DNA of 64,000 nt from Paracoccaceae bacterium (lineage in GTDB: Bacteria > Pseudomonadota > Alphaproteobacteria > Rhodobacterales > Rhodobacteraceae), in NCBI GenBank assembly GCA_030066905.1, contig JASJAR010000018.1:1-64000 (forward strand). The letters run 5' to 3'. Positions 26,199-35,532 of the stretch are shown here, piece after piece. The position numbers and the translations under genes were made by a program. Under the pieces are notes generated by a model. That model saw only the letters and a list, made by a program, of their open reading frames with translations, was not told where the DNA came from and searched no databases. Each line of letters begins with the position of its first letter. Positions within the stretch are counted from its first letter, which is position 1.

Positions 26199-27614
26199 TC
26201 AACTCCGCTGGTAGACGTCCTCGTAGCGCTGGATGTCGTCCTCGCCGAGATAGGCGCCGGTCTGCACCTCGATCAGATACATCGGTACCTTGCCGGGGTT
26301 CTCCATCCGGTGCTTCGACCCGAGGGGTATGTAGACAGACTGGTTTTCGGAGACGAGGGTCACCTCCTCGCCGACGACGACGCGGGCGGTTCCGGCCACC
26401 ACGATCCAGTGTTCGGAACGGTGCATGTGCGATTGCAGGCTGAGGATGCCGCCGGGCTTGACCATGATCCGCTTCACCTGAAAGCGCGTGCCAAGGCAGA
26501 GCGTTTCGTACCAGCCCCAGGGGCGGTGGAATCGGGGGTAATCCCGGGCCTGCGGAACCGACTTCTCTTCGAGCGTCTGAACGACCCATTTGACGTCCTG
26601 CACCCGGTCCATCGGCGCGACGAGCACCGCGTCGCGCATCGCCACCGCCACCATGTTGTCGAGCCCGAGCCCGACGAGGTGGAGGTTGTCGTCCTCGCTC
26701 CTGAGATAGCTGTTTCTGCAATCGACCGCGGTTGCCGCTCCGGCCGTCACTGTCCCCGTCGCATCCGGGGTCCCGGTGGCGCGCACGGCTTCCCAGGACC
26801 CAAGGTCGGACCAGCCCGCCGAAACCGGGACGGTGGCAATCGCCTCGGCCTTCTCCATGATCGCGTAATCGATCGATTGCGCCGTCGCCTGCCCGTAAGC
26901 GGCGCCGAGGCGGATGAAACCGAGATCGGTCTCTGCCTCGCGCAGGGCCGCCTCGCAGGGCGCCACCATCCCCGGCGCATGGGTTTCGAAGGCGGTGAGG
27001 ATGTCCTGCACGCGGAAGAGGAAGATCCCGCCGTTCCAGAGATGCCGCCCGCCGGCAACCATCTCCTCGGCGCGGGCGCGGTCGGGCTTTTCGACGAAGG
27101 CGGCAACGGGCTGGGCGACGCCGGCCCGCGGCGCGTCCCCGACCGCGAGGTAGCCGTAGCCGGTCTCGGCGCGCTCCGGCGTGATCCCGAATGTGACGAG
27201 ATGGCCGGCCCGGGCCGCCTCGGCCCCGGCCGCCACGGCGCGCAGGAAGGCACCGGTGTCCTCGATCATGTGATCGGAAGGTGCCACGAGCATCAGCGCC
27301 TCTGGCGTGTCTTTCAGCGTCAGCGCCGCGGCCAGAATGGCAGGCGCGGTGTCGCGCGCCTCCGGCTCGAGGATGATCGTCGTGTCATCGAGACCGAGCG
27401 CCTCGGCCTGTTCGCGCCCGAGAAAACGGAACGGCTCGCCGGTGACGATCAACGGGCGGTCGAACTCCGGCCCGGTGAACCGCCGCAGCGTCGCCTGAAA
27501 AAGGCTCTCCTCGCCGACAAGCGGGATGAACTGCTTGGGGAACGCCTTCCGGGACGACGGCCACAGCCGCGTTCCCGATCCGCCGCAGAGAATTAGCGGG
27601 TGTATTTGTGACAT
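26199..27614 (-). CDS. manC: Mannose-1-phosphate guanylyltransferase/mannose-6-phosphate isomerase
   Basis: A 471-residue bifunctional enzyme. The N-terminal nucleotidyltransferase domain has ILCGGSGTRLWPSSR at 8-22, FPKQF near 25, and VAPSDHMI near 106. The C-terminal cupin (about 350-470) carries the type II isomerase motifs RPWGWYETL, QSHMHRSEHWIVV and NPGKVPMYLIEVQTG with the metal histidines. It makes GDP-mannose for polysaccharides. Start at ATG 27614 (MSQIHPLILCGG); the upstream open frame has no similarity. Confidence 0.93.
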   Translation of the reverse strand: MSQIHPLILCGGSGTRLWPSSRKAFPKQFIPLVGEESLFQATLRRFTGPEFDRPLIVTGEPFRFLGREQAEALGLDDTTIILEPEARDTAPAILAAALTLKDTPEALMLVAPSDHMIEDTGAFLRAVAAGAEAARAGHLVTFGITPERAETGYGYLAVGDAPRAGVAQPVAAFVEKPDRARAEEMVAGGRHLWNGGIFLFRVQDILTAFETHAPGMVAPCEAALREAETDLGFIRLGAAYGQATAQSIDYAIMEKAEAIATVPVSAGWSDLGSWEAVRATGTPDATGTVTAGAATAVDCRNSYLRSEDDNLHLVGLGLDNMVAVAMRDAVLVAPMDRVQDVKWVVQTLEEKSVPQARDYPRFHRPWGWYETLCLGTRFQVKRIMVKPGGILSLQSHMHRSEHWIVVAGTARVVVGEEVTLVSENQSVYIPLGSKHRMENPGKVPMYLIEVQTGAYLGEDDIQRYEDVYQRS

Positions 27615-27852
27615 GACACGCAACCTTGGTTTGCGTGCCCGTCTTGCCCGAGCGCGGGGGCCGGAACAAGGCGGCAACGGCCAGGGCCCCGCTTTGCCCC
27701 GTCGCTGTTTCCATCAGGTCGCCCGATGGCGCCCGGCGCAGCGGACGGTCCCCGCTTTGGCGACATTCCTCCACGCTGGATCAAGCGCGACCGACGGGTC
27801 GCGCCGAAGCCAGGCGCGAAAGACCTCGGGCGATCCATCGGCCAAAAGGGTC

Positions 27853-27926
27853 TGGAGCGGGTAGACGGAATCGAACCGACATAGCCTGCTTGGAAGGCAG
27901 GGGCTTTACCATTAAGCTATACCCGC
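27853..27926 (-). tRNA. tRNA-Gly (anticodon UCC)
   Basis: On the minus strand the 7-bp acceptor stem GCGGGTA / TACCCGC, an anticodon stem CCTGC/GCAGG with loop CTTCCAA (anticodon TCC), the GGTTCGATTCC T-arm and an encoded CCA end are all visible. Length is 74 nt including CCA. Confidence 0.95.
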
Positions 27927-27936
27927 ACTGGCGCGT

Positions 27937-27965
27937 TGGTTAGTTGAACCGACCGCATGCGTCAA
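27937..27965 (-). promoter_or_regulatory. Promoter of the tRNA-Gly gene
   Basis: TTGACG (27960-27965, minus strand), 17-bp spacer, TAACCA (27937-27942), ending about 10 bp before the mature 5' end of the tRNA. Good sigma70 spacing. Confidence 0.6.
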
Positions 27966-28132
27966 CGCGAACCTCGCGGCGGGCCGACCATCCGGGCTTT
28001 GGTCTTCGACGCCCGCGCCACAGCGACGCCTAAGCGTGGCGGACCCTACGTCGGCCGCGGCCATGCATCAGAGCCGCATTGTGCCTCCGAACGATTGCAG
28101 TAAACCTGCGGGCGGAAAGGACACGCCAGCAC

Positions 28133-28723
28133 ATGACGCCCCGGGCAAGCCAGATCGCCGTCGCCATCGCCTCCGCCGCAGCGCTCCTCGCGGTGGCCGG
28201 TGTGCTCCTGCTGGGCGGGCGGCCCGACGGACCGCTCGAAACCCGGGCCTTCACGGCACCGGGTCTCGATCCGATGTCGTTCGACGAGGCCCGCGGCGAG
28301 TTCTACCGACTGACCCCTGCCCTGCTCCTTGTCGTCTACGACGCATTCGGGCGAACCGAAGAGGAGGACATCTACGACACGCTGGCCGGCGTCGCCGGGG
28401 GCGATGCCCTGGAGGATCTCTATCTCGAACGGGTCGGCGCCATGGCCGGCGGCGGCCTCGACGAGGCCGACCAGACGATCCACGAGGTGAAGCTTCTGAC
28501 CTCGTCGGTGACGGCCCGGCCAGGCGCTCTCGTGATCGACGCCTCCTGGCAGGTTATCGGCACGGTGGGGCATGCCGAGCACCTCCATGTGCGCGGCAAC
28601 ACTTACAGCGCCGACCTCACCGTCGCTCCGGTGGACAACGCCTGGAAGATCACCGATTTTGAGCTTCTCGACGTCAACCGGGATGCGGCGGGCGAGACGT
28701 TTCTCGCACCGCAGACGAACTGA
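28133..28723 (+). CDS. Membrane-anchored protein of unknown function, first gene of an FtsX-type metal operon
   Basis: A 196-residue protein with one N-terminal membrane segment (about 8-27, uncleaved anchor or signal) and a soluble domain. Near residues 144-176 a segment with WQVIGTVGHAEHLHVRGNTY and a closing WKITDFELL looks like a small beta-domain with a His cluster (H-x2-H-x-H), a possible metal site. It overlaps the ATPase gene by 1 nt (TGATG). Not recognised beyond this; role in the ABC system is inferred from the operon. Confidence 0.65.
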   Translation: MTPRASQIAVAIASAAALLAVAGVLLLGGRPDGPLETRAFTAPGLDPMSFDEARGEFYRLTPALLLVVYDAFGRTEEEDIYDTLAGVAGGDALEDLYLERVGAMAGGGLDEADQTIHEVKLLTSSVTARPGALVIDASWQVIGTVGHAEHLHVRGNTYSADLTVAPVDNAWKITDFELLDVNRDAAGETFLAPQTN

Positions 28724-29391
28724 TGGTGAAGGTCGCCGATCTTGGTTTCTCCTATCCCGGCGGCGACTTTCGGTTACGCGTCCCGGCGCTGACGCTGGAC
28801 GACGGCGAAAGGCTCGCCATCGTCGGCCCGAGCGGGAGCGGAAAGACGACGCTTCTCAACCTGATCGCTGGCATCTTTCGACCCAATACCGGCCGGATCG
28901 ATATCGCAGGGACCGATGTGGCGGCGCTGCCCGATGCCGCGCGCCGCCGGTTCCGGGCCAGCACCATCGGGTTCGTCTTTCAGGATTTCGCGCTGCTGGA
29001 CTATCTCACGGCGCGCCAGAACATCCTTTATCCCTACCGGATCGCCCCGGGCCTCCGCCTCGATGCGGCTGCGCGCGCAAGGGCCGAAGCGCTGGCCGAA
29101 GCCTCGGGCATCGCTGACAAGCTCGACCGGCACCCGGAGGCGCTCAGCCAGGGCGAGCAGCAGCGCGTCGCGATCTGCCGGGCGCTGGTGACAGAGCCGA
29201 AGCTCGTCCTCTCGGACGAAGCGACAGGCAACCTCGACCCGGAAAGCAAGACGCGGATTCTCGATCTGCTGTTTGCGCGCGCCGAGGAGGCGGGGGCGTC
29301 GGTGCTCGCCGTTACCCATGACCACGAACTGCTGCCCAAATTCGACCGGGTGCTCGATTTCGCCGAGTTCCGGCAGGGGCGGCCGGCATGA
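28723..29391 (+). CDS. ABC transporter ATP-binding protein, LolD/MacB type
   Basis: A 222-residue ATPase: Walker A GPSGSGKTT at 35-43, Q-loop VFQDFALLDYLT near 85-96, signature LSQGEQQRVAICRAL near 140-154, Walker B LVLSDEATGNLD near 160-171 and the switch His in VTHDHEL near 197. The DEATGNLD form is typical for ATPases paired with FtsX-type permeases. It overlaps the permease gene by 4 nt. Confidence 0.9.
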   Translation: MVKVADLGFSYPGGDFRLRVPALTLDDGERLAIVGPSGSGKTTLLNLIAGIFRPNTGRIDIAGTDVAALPDAARRRFRASTIGFVFQDFALLDYLTARQNILYPYRIAPGLRLDAAARARAEALAEASGIADKLDRHPEALSQGEQQRVAICRALVTEPKLVLSDEATGNLDPESKTRILDLLFARAEEAGASVLAVTHDHELLPKFDRVLDFAEFRQGRPA

Positions 29392-30557
29392 ACGCGCTCT
29401 ATCTCGCCTTTGCCTACCTGCGCTACCACTGGGCGCGCAGCCTGGTGATGGTACTCGTCGTCGGGCTGATCCTGTTCGTGCCCCTCGCCACCCAGATCCT
29501 TTTGTCGACGAGCGAGCGCACGCTGACCGCGCGGGCCGACGCGACGCCCCTGATCCTCGGCGCGAAGGGCTCGCAGCTCGATCTCACCATGGCCGCGCTC
29601 TACTTCTCCGAAGAGCGCCCCGAGCCCCTGCCGATGGCCGAGGCGGAGGCGGTCTGGGACAGCGGGCTCGGCACGCCCATCCCGGTGCATACCGCGTTTT
29701 CCTCGGGCGGCTTCCGGATTGTCGGCACAACCCTCGACTATTTCGACTTTCGCGACCTCACGATCTCCGACGGCCGCGGGCTGGCCGTTCTCGGCGAGGC
29801 GGTGATCGGCGCGAATGTGGCCCGAGCCCTCGAAAGGGGCGTCGGCGATGCGCTCGTTTCCGCACCGGAAAACCTCTTCGACCTCGACGGGGTCTATCCG
29901 CTCGAGATGCCAATCGTCGGCGTTCTGGCCCCCACCAATACCGCAGATGACGACGCAGTTTTCGTCGACATCAAGACGGCCTGGGTCATTCAGGGCATCG
30001 GCCATGGCCATGAAGACGTGGTGACGGCCTCCGAGGTCGCAGCCGGTTTGGACGTCACCGCCAACGCGGCCATCGTCGAGTACCAGCGGATCACGCCCGA
30101 CAACATCGACAGCTTCCACTTTCATGGCGCCGAGAACGAGTTTCCTGCCACCGCCGTCATCGTGGTGCCGTACGACACCCGGTCCGGCACGATCCTGCGC
30201 GGGCGATACCTCGACCCCGAAGGCCGGACCCAGCTCGTCGAGCCGGCCGGCGTCGTCGGGGGGCTGGTGGACCGGATCTTCCGGATCAAGACGCTGCTCG
30301 ACGTCGTGACGGCCGTCATCGCCGTCGCCGCCCTCGCGGCCGTGGGCCTCGCGGTCTTTCTCAGCTACCGCCTGCGGGCGGGGGAAATCGCCACGGCGGT
30401 CAAGATCGGTGCCCGGCGCGGCATGGTGCTTCGCCTCTTGGCATCGGAAACCGTTACGTTACTCTTACTGTCGGGACTTATTGCATTGGCAGGCGCCGCG
30501 CTTGTGGCGCGCAACGCCGAGGCGTGGGTCGGATGGCTCCTCGCACTCGGCACATAG
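29388..30557 (+). CDS. FtsX-like ABC permease (MacB/LolC family)
   Basis: A 389-residue inner-membrane permease. One membrane segment near 17-37, a periplasmic domain of about 230 residues and three membrane segments near 295-385 give the MacB/FtsX plan. A HFHG sequence near residue 244 lies in the periplasmic domain. Together with its ATPase and the metal-protein genes downstream, it resembles in gene content the ZrgABC zinc system of Vibrio, where an FtsX-type transporter serves zinc uptake. That analogy is inference. Confidence 0.82.
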   Translation: MNALYLAFAYLRYHWARSLVMVLVVGLILFVPLATQILLSTSERTLTARADATPLILGAKGSQLDLTMAALYFSEERPEPLPMAEAEAVWDSGLGTPIPVHTAFSSGGFRIVGTTLDYFDFRDLTISDGRGLAVLGEAVIGANVARALERGVGDALVSAPENLFDLDGVYPLEMPIVGVLAPTNTADDDAVFVDIKTAWVIQGIGHGHEDVVTASEVAAGLDVTANAAIVEYQRITPDNIDSFHFHGAENEFPATAVIVVPYDTRSGTILRGRYLDPEGRTQLVEPAGVVGGLVDRIFRIKTLLDVVTAVIAVAALAAVGLAVFLSYRLRAGEIATAVKIGARRGMVLRLLASETVTLLLLSGLIALAGAALVARNAEAWVGWLLALGT

Positions 30558-30578
30558 ACATCAGGGAGTAGAATCAAG

Positions 30579-31349
30579 TTGAAACAGTCCATTCTCGTCG
30601 CACCGCTTGCCCTCTTGATCGCGGCCGCACCGGCCGCTGCGCATTACGGGATGATCATCCCCAACGACCCGATGATCGCCCAGGAGGACGGCCGCAGCGT
30701 GTCGCTGACCATGTCGTTCTCGCACCCGTTCGAAATGGACGGGATGATGCTCGACCGCCCCGTCGCCTTCAGCGTCACCCATGAGGGCGCGACGACCGAT
30801 CTTCTCGGCAGCCTCCAGGACGCCACGGTGATGGACGAACAGGGGTTCACGCTGGACTATCCGCTCGACCGGCCCGGCACCTATGTCTTCGCGATGGAAC
30901 CCCAGCCCTATTGGGAGCCCGCCGAGGACGCCTTCATCATCCACTACACCAAGACCTACGTCACCGCCTACGGCGACGACGAGGGCTGGGACACCGAGCT
31001 TGGCCTCAAGACCGAGATCGTGCCGTTGTCGAAACCGTTCGGTCTGTGGGAGCACAACGTGTTTCAGGGCATCGTCAAGATGGACGGCGCGCCGGTGCCT
31101 TATGCGGAGGTGGAGGTCGAGTTCTTCAACGATGGCGCCGGTGCCACCGCGCCCGACGAGTTGATGATCACTCAAACCGTGAAGGCGGATGCCGACGGTG
31201 TCTTCACCTATGCACCGCCCGCCCATGGCTGGTGGGGCTTTGCTGCGCTCAACACGGCCGACTACACGCTGCCGCAGGATGGCGTGGACAAGGCGGTGGA
31301 ACTCGGTGCGGTGATCTGGGTCCATTTCGAGGAATGGACCGGGCAATGA
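30579..31349 (+). CDS. DUF4198 periplasmic protein (NikK-like metal-uptake component)
   Basis: A 256-residue exported protein starting with TTG at 30579 behind an AGGGAG ribosome site. The signal peptide ends in APAAAHYG, leaving an N-terminal His after cleavage, a copper/nickel-binding type feature of this family. DUF4198 proteins have two beta-sandwich domains and occur in nickel/cobalt uptake loci (NikK) and near TonB receptors. A WGF...HFEEW C-terminus is typical. The ATGA overlap with the next gene supports one operon. Confidence 0.78.
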   Translation: MKQSILVAPLALLIAAAPAAAHYGMIIPNDPMIAQEDGRSVSLTMSFSHPFEMDGMMLDRPVAFSVTHEGATTDLLGSLQDATVMDEQGFTLDYPLDRPGTYVFAMEPQPYWEPAEDAFIIHYTKTYVTAYGDDEGWDTELGLKTEIVPLSKPFGLWEHNVFQGIVKMDGAPVPYAEVEVEFFNDGAGATAPDELMITQTVKADADGVFTYAPPAHGWWGFAALNTADYTLPQDGVDKAVELGAVIWVHFEEWTGQ

Positions 31350-31684
31350 CCCGCGCCTGCGCGCTCCTCGCTTCGCTTGCGCTGATCGTCCCGGTTGCGG
31401 CCGGGGCGCATCAGCTCAACGTGTTTGCCTCCGTCGATTGCGAGGCGGTGACGGTCGAGGCGAAATTCTCGAACGGCAAGTTCGCGTCCGAGGGCGAGGT
31501 GCGCGTGCTCGATGGCGAAAATGCGCTGCTGACCACGTTTCCCCTGGAGGCCGACGGCACCCGCCGTATCCCGCTCGACAGCGTGGATCACTCGGGGGGA
31601 CTCGTGATCGAGGTCGATACCGGAAGCCACGACGACTACTGGATCGTAACGCCTGAAGACATCGCCCGGAATTGCGGGAGTTGA
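31346..31684 (+). CDS. Small exported protein, NikL-like
   Basis: A 112-residue protein with a signal peptide ending VAAGAHQL, so the mature protein again begins at or near a His (AHQL). It has a single beta-sandwich-like domain with two Cys (CEAV near 33 and NCGS at the C-terminus) that may form a disulfide. Short proteins of this plan (NikL type) accompany nickel/cobalt transport genes. Assignment is from pattern and context only. Confidence 0.65.
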   Translation: MTRACALLASLALIVPVAAGAHQLNVFASVDCEAVTVEAKFSNGKFASEGEVRVLDGENALLTTFPLEADGTRRIPLDSVDHSGGLVIEVDTGSHDDYWIVTPEDIARNCGS

Positions 31685-31689
31685 CCGGG

Positions 31690-32586
31690 ATGGCGCGCCT
31701 TCTCGCCGTTCTGGCGACAATGCTCTTTGCCGCCGGTGCGGCCGCCGCGCCGGACAGGCCGCGCGTCGTCGCGGTGAATTACGCTCTGGCCTACATCGCC
31801 GAACGGTTGCTCGGAGATGCCGCCGAAGTCGTCTATCCGGTGCCTGACGGCACGGACCCGTCCTTCTGGCGGCCTTCCATCGCCGATATCAGCGCCATTC
31901 AGTCCGCCGATCTGATCCTGCTGAACGGCGCAGGGTTCGCCACCTGGACCGCAAAGGTCTCCCTGCCGCGCTCGAAGCTCGTCGACACATCGCGTGGGCT
32001 CGCCGACAGGCTGATCGCAACCGAGACCGTCACCCACAGCCATGGCGACGGCGGCGAGCACTCCCATGAAGGAACGGCGTCCTACACCTGGCTCGACCCC
32101 GAGATCGCGCTTCGGCAGGCGCAGGCCGTCGCAAATGCCCTGAAGGCCAGGGGCCTCGAAGACGAAGGGCGCGTCGACGACCGCCTCGCCTTGCTTGCGG
32201 CGGACCTCGCAGCGCTCGACGCCGCGGCGGACGAGGCGCTGGGTGCGCTGTCGACAACCGTGTTTGTCGCCACCCATCCCCGCTATCAGTATCTCGCGCG
32301 CGCCTATGGGCTGACGATTCTGTCGCTCGAATGGGAGGCGGGGGCCGCCCCCACCGGCGACGAGCTGGCCGAGTTGCGCCAACTCGTTGCCGAAAGGGGG
32401 GCCGAGGTGCTGATCTGGGAGGCCGAACCGCCTGAGGGAGCCCGCGCCGCGATTGCCGAGCTTGGCTTGCAGGATGCGGTTTTTCCGCCGCTTGCCGTGG
32501 AACCGCCGGCCGCAGACTTCGTTGCTGCGTTTGCGGCAGGGATCGAAGCGATTGCGGCGGCAGCGTCCCGCGCGGAAAGTGGCTGA
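31690..32586 (+). CDS. ZnuA-like metal ABC substrate-binding protein
   Basis: A 298-residue periplasmic cluster A-I type binding protein with signal peptide (LLAVLATMLFAAGAAAAP). A short His-rich loop (HSHGDGGEHSHEG) lies near 115-127, followed by YTWLDPEIAL; THPRYQYLARAYGL near 192-205 matches the second half of the zinc/manganese family. It has no own ZnuBC-type permease beside it: the operon permease is FtsX-like. Start at ATG 31690 (TTG 31681 possible). Confidence 0.78.
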   Translation: MARLLAVLATMLFAAGAAAAPDRPRVVAVNYALAYIAERLLGDAAEVVYPVPDGTDPSFWRPSIADISAIQSADLILLNGAGFATWTAKVSLPRSKLVDTSRGLADRLIATETVTHSHGDGGEHSHEGTASYTWLDPEIALRQAQAVANALKARGLEDEGRVDDRLALLAADLAALDAAADEALGALSTTVFVATHPRYQYLARAYGLTILSLEWEAGAAPTGDELAELRQLVAERGAEVLIWEAEPPEGARAAIAELGLQDAVFPPLAVEPPAADFVAAFAAGIEAIAAAASRAESG

Positions 32587-32922
32587 CGTCGACCCGCCGC
32601 ACCCTTGCCGTGGCATCGGCACAGACGCAGCAGGTCGGCGTGACTGAACGATCAAGGACGTCCGGCGGATCCGAACTTTGCGGAAGGCCAGACGATCCAT
32701 GCGCTGACCCGTCGCTTCCGCGCCACCTGCCATCGGCGCAGTCCCGGTCGTCCTTGCCCCGGGGATGAGAGGCACGCTGCCCGCCCGTTGAGGCCGGACG
32801 CAAAGGCGATGCCGGTCCCCGCCGTCGCCCCCCCTCCCCCCCAGCGCACAAACGTCTTCTTGGGCCAGTGAATAGGTGGCATCATGTGACATGCCCCAAC
32901 CCCAATCCCGGAGCCGCTTCCG
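32587..32922. other. 336-bp gap without recognised gene
   Basis: Low coding potential on both strands. It contains a C-run of the form CCCCCCTCCCCCC near 32831-32842. It must hold the promoter of the gamma-glutamyltransferase gene and perhaps the operon terminator; I cannot point to either. Confidence 0.4.
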
Positions 32923-34716
32923 ATGATCAAGCTTTCCAGCGCCCTGTTGTTCCTCGTCCTTTCGGCCACAACGGCCCTCGCCCAGGAGACCGCCGACACC
33001 GTTGCCCCAGAAGCGGCGGGCTCTGCACCTCCGGCGTTCCCCGGCCTCTCCGACGAGGCAAGGGCGGCGCTCGACGCAAAGATGGCCGGCACGCCTGTTG
33101 CGGCGGAACGCTGGATGGTCGCCGCCGCCAACCCCCTGGCGGTCGAGGCCGGGGCTCGGGCGCTCGCGGCCGGCGGCAGCGCGGCGGATGCGATGGTGGC
33201 CGTTCAGGCGGTCCTGGGGCTCGTCGAGCCGCAATCGTCCGGCCTCGGCGGGGGCGCGTTTCTGGTCTGGTACGATGCGGCGACCGGCAGCGTCACGACG
33301 CTCGATGGGCGCGAAACGGCGCCACTGGCCGCCACACCGAGACTCTTTCAGACCGCCGAAGGAGAGCCTTTGGGCTTCTTCGATGCGGTCGTCGGCGGCC
33401 TGTCGGTCGGCACGCCGGGGACGCCGATGCTGATGGAAGAGGCCCATCGCCGATGGGGCCGGACGAATTGGGGCGGGCTCTTTGCCGACGCCATCGATCT
33501 TGCCGAAGACGGGTTCTCCGTCTCTCCGCGCCTCGCGGACCTTGTCGCGGGCGATGCCGAACGCCTCGGGCGCTTTCCCGAAACGGCGGCCTATTTCCTG
33601 CCCGGCGGGGTGCCCGTTGCCGCCGGAGACCGTCTCGTCAACGCCGCCTATGCCGACACTCTGCACCAGATCGCCGCCCGGGGCAGTGCGGCCTTCTACA
33701 CCGGTCCGATCGCGGAAGATATCGTCGCCGCCGTTCGGTCGGCACCGGGTAACCCCGGCGTCCTGTCCACCCTCGACCTCGGCCTTTACCGGGTCGTCGA
33801 GCGCGAGGCGGTCTGCGTGCCTTACCGCGCGCACGACGTTTGCGGGATGGGTCCGCCGTCCTCTGGCGCGCTCACGGTCGGTCAGATCCTCGGCATGCTC
33901 GACCGTTACGACCTCGCCGCTCTCGGCCCCGCCTCCGCGGAGGCCTGGCGGCTGATCGGGGATGCCTCGCGCCTCGCCTTCGCCGACCGGGGCCGCTACA
34001 TGGCCGACAGCGATTTCGTGCCGGTGCCGGTCGAGGGTCTTGTCGCGCCGGATTATCTCGATGCGCGGGCGGCGCTCCTCGCCGGCGACGACGCGCTTCC
34101 CGAAGTCGCACCGGGTGCGCCGGAGTTCGACCATGCCCTGCTCTGGGCCGACGACGAGAGCCTCGAGCTTCCCTCGACCTCGCATATCTCGATTGTCGAT
34201 GGCGACGGCAACGCGCTGTCGATGACCACGACCATCGAAAACGGCTTCGGCTCGCGGCTCTTCGTGCGAGGTTTCCTGCTGAACAACGAGCTGACCGACT
34301 TCTCGTTCCGGACCCATAGCGGCGGTGTGCCCATCGCCAACCGGGTCGAGCCGGGCAAGCGGCCGCGCTCGTCGATGTCGCCGACCATCGTGCTGCGCGA
34401 CGGCGACCCCGCCCTGGTGATCGGCAGCCCGGGCGGCAGCCGCATCATCGGCTATGTCGCCCAAGCGATCATCGCCCATCTCGATTGGGGGATGGACGTT
34501 CAGGCGGCCGTGTCGATGCCCCATCTGGTCAATCGCTTCGGCACCTACGACCTCGAAGCGGGGACAGCGGCCGAGGAGCTTGCACCGCCGCTAGAGGCCC
34601 TCGGCTACGAGGTGAACGTCAGGGACCTCACCTCGGGTCTCCATGCCATCTCCCTCGGCGACGGGCTGCTCGGCGGCGCCGACCCCCGGCGGGAGGGCAT
34701 CGCGCTCGGGAGGTGA
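32923..34716 (+). CDS. ggt: Gamma-glutamyltranspeptidase
   Basis: A 597-residue periplasmic Ntn-hydrolase proenzyme with signal peptide (LLFLVLSATTALAQ). AAANPLAVEAGARALAAGGSAADA near 66-90 and GLGGGAF near 107-113 are the large-subunit blocks. The autoprocessing/catalytic Thr is T419 in STSHISIVD, followed by NGFGSRL and PTIVLRDGDPALVIGSPGGS. It cleaves glutathione and other gamma-glutamyl compounds. Oddly placed between two metal-transport units; the link could be glutathione or metal chelate turnover, which is speculation. Confidence 0.93.
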   Translation: MIKLSSALLFLVLSATTALAQETADTVAPEAAGSAPPAFPGLSDEARAALDAKMAGTPVAAERWMVAAANPLAVEAGARALAAGGSAADAMVAVQAVLGLVEPQSSGLGGGAFLVWYDAATGSVTTLDGRETAPLAATPRLFQTAEGEPLGFFDAVVGGLSVGTPGTPMLMEEAHRRWGRTNWGGLFADAIDLAEDGFSVSPRLADLVAGDAERLGRFPETAAYFLPGGVPVAAGDRLVNAAYADTLHQIAARGSAAFYTGPIAEDIVAAVRSAPGNPGVLSTLDLGLYRVVEREAVCVPYRAHDVCGMGPPSSGALTVGQILGMLDRYDLAALGPASAEAWRLIGDASRLAFADRGRYMADSDFVPVPVEGLVAPDYLDARAALLAGDDALPEVAPGAPEFDHALLWADDESLELPSTSHISIVDGDGNALSMTTTIENGFGSRLFVRGFLLNNELTDFSFRTHSGGVPIANRVEPGKRPRSSMSPTIVLRDGDPALVIGSPGGSRIIGYVAQAIIAHLDWGMDVQAAVSMPHLVNRFGTYDLEAGTAAEELAPPLEALGYEVNVRDLTSGLHAISLGDGLLGGADPRREGIALGR

Positions 34717-34740
34717 GGCGCCCCCGGGGCGGGGTGCGGC

Positions 34741-35532
34741 TTACCCCCGGCCCTGCCACCCGACAAGGTTCGACGCGGCAAAGAGAACCGCAGCAACACA
34801 GACGATGGACGGCCCCGCGGGGGTATCGAAAAGGTAGGCGCCCTGGAGACCGGCAACCGCCGAGAACGCACCGAGCATTGCCGCGATGCCCGCCATCGCT
34901 TCGGGCGTGCGGGCAAGGCCGCGCGCGGCGGCGGCGGGGATGATGAGAAGCGCCGCGATAAGGAGCACGCCGACAACCTTGATCGCGACAGCGACCGTAA
35001 TCGCGAGGGACAAGGTCAGGACGAGTTGCTCGCGCCGCGGGTCGAGACCGCCGGCATAGGCCAGTTCCTCGTTGAGTGTCGCGGTCAGAAGTGCCGACCA
35101 CCGCCAGAAGATCAGCGCCACGACCAGCGCCGCCCCGCCCCAGATCACCACGAGGTCTCCCCGTGAAACGGCGAGGATGTCGCCGAAGAGATAGGCCATC
35201 AGGTCGATCCGGATGCCAGAAAGAAACGAGACCGCCACGAGCCCGAAGGCCAGTGCGGAATGGGCGAGAACGCCGAGGACGGTGTCCATCGCATATCCGC
35301 GCCGGCCCAGGAACGACACCGTGAACGCCATGGCCAGCGCGATCGCCAGGGCGCCGGCAAAGATCGACGTTTCGAGCGCCAGCGACAGGGCGACCCCGAG
35401 GATTGCGGCATGGGCCGTGGCGTCGCCGAAATAGGCCATCCGCCGCCAGACGACGAAACAGCCGAGCGGCGCGGCGGCAAAGGCCACGCCGACGCCCGCC
35501 AGCATGGCGCGGGTCATGAAGTCGTCGAGCAT
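34741..35532 (-). CDS. znuB: Zinc ABC transporter permease
   Basis: A 263-residue ABC-3 family permease with about eight membrane segments. WRRMAYFGDATAHAAILGVAL near 29-49 and IKVVGVLLIAALLIIPAAAAR near 184-204 are the family blocks. It shares one base with the upstream znuC stop/start. Inner-membrane pore for Zn2+ uptake. Confidence 0.93.
   Translation of the reverse strand: MLDDFMTRAMLAGVGVAFAAAPLGCFVVWRRMAYFGDATAHAAILGVALSLALETSIFAGALAIALAMAFTVSFLGRRGYAMDTVLGVLAHSALAFGLVAVSFLSGIRIDLMAYLFGDILAVSRGDLVVIWGGAALVVALIFWRWSALLTATLNEELAYAGGLDPRREQLVLTLSLAITVAVAIKVVGVLLIAALLIIPAAAARGLARTPEAMAGIAAMLGAFSAVAGLQGAYLFDTPAGPSIVCVAAVLFAASNLVGWQGRG

Noticed and set aside
26058-27596. 512-residue open frame on the plus strand
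   Set aside because: Complement of manC; the manC motifs are complete.
27927-28132. Zur box before the FtsX metal operon
   Set aside because: No TGTTATA-type half-sites were found in this gap.
31636-34524. 962-residue open frame on the minus strand
   Set aside because: Shadow of the ZnuA-like and gamma-glutamyltransferase genes; no recognisable domain.
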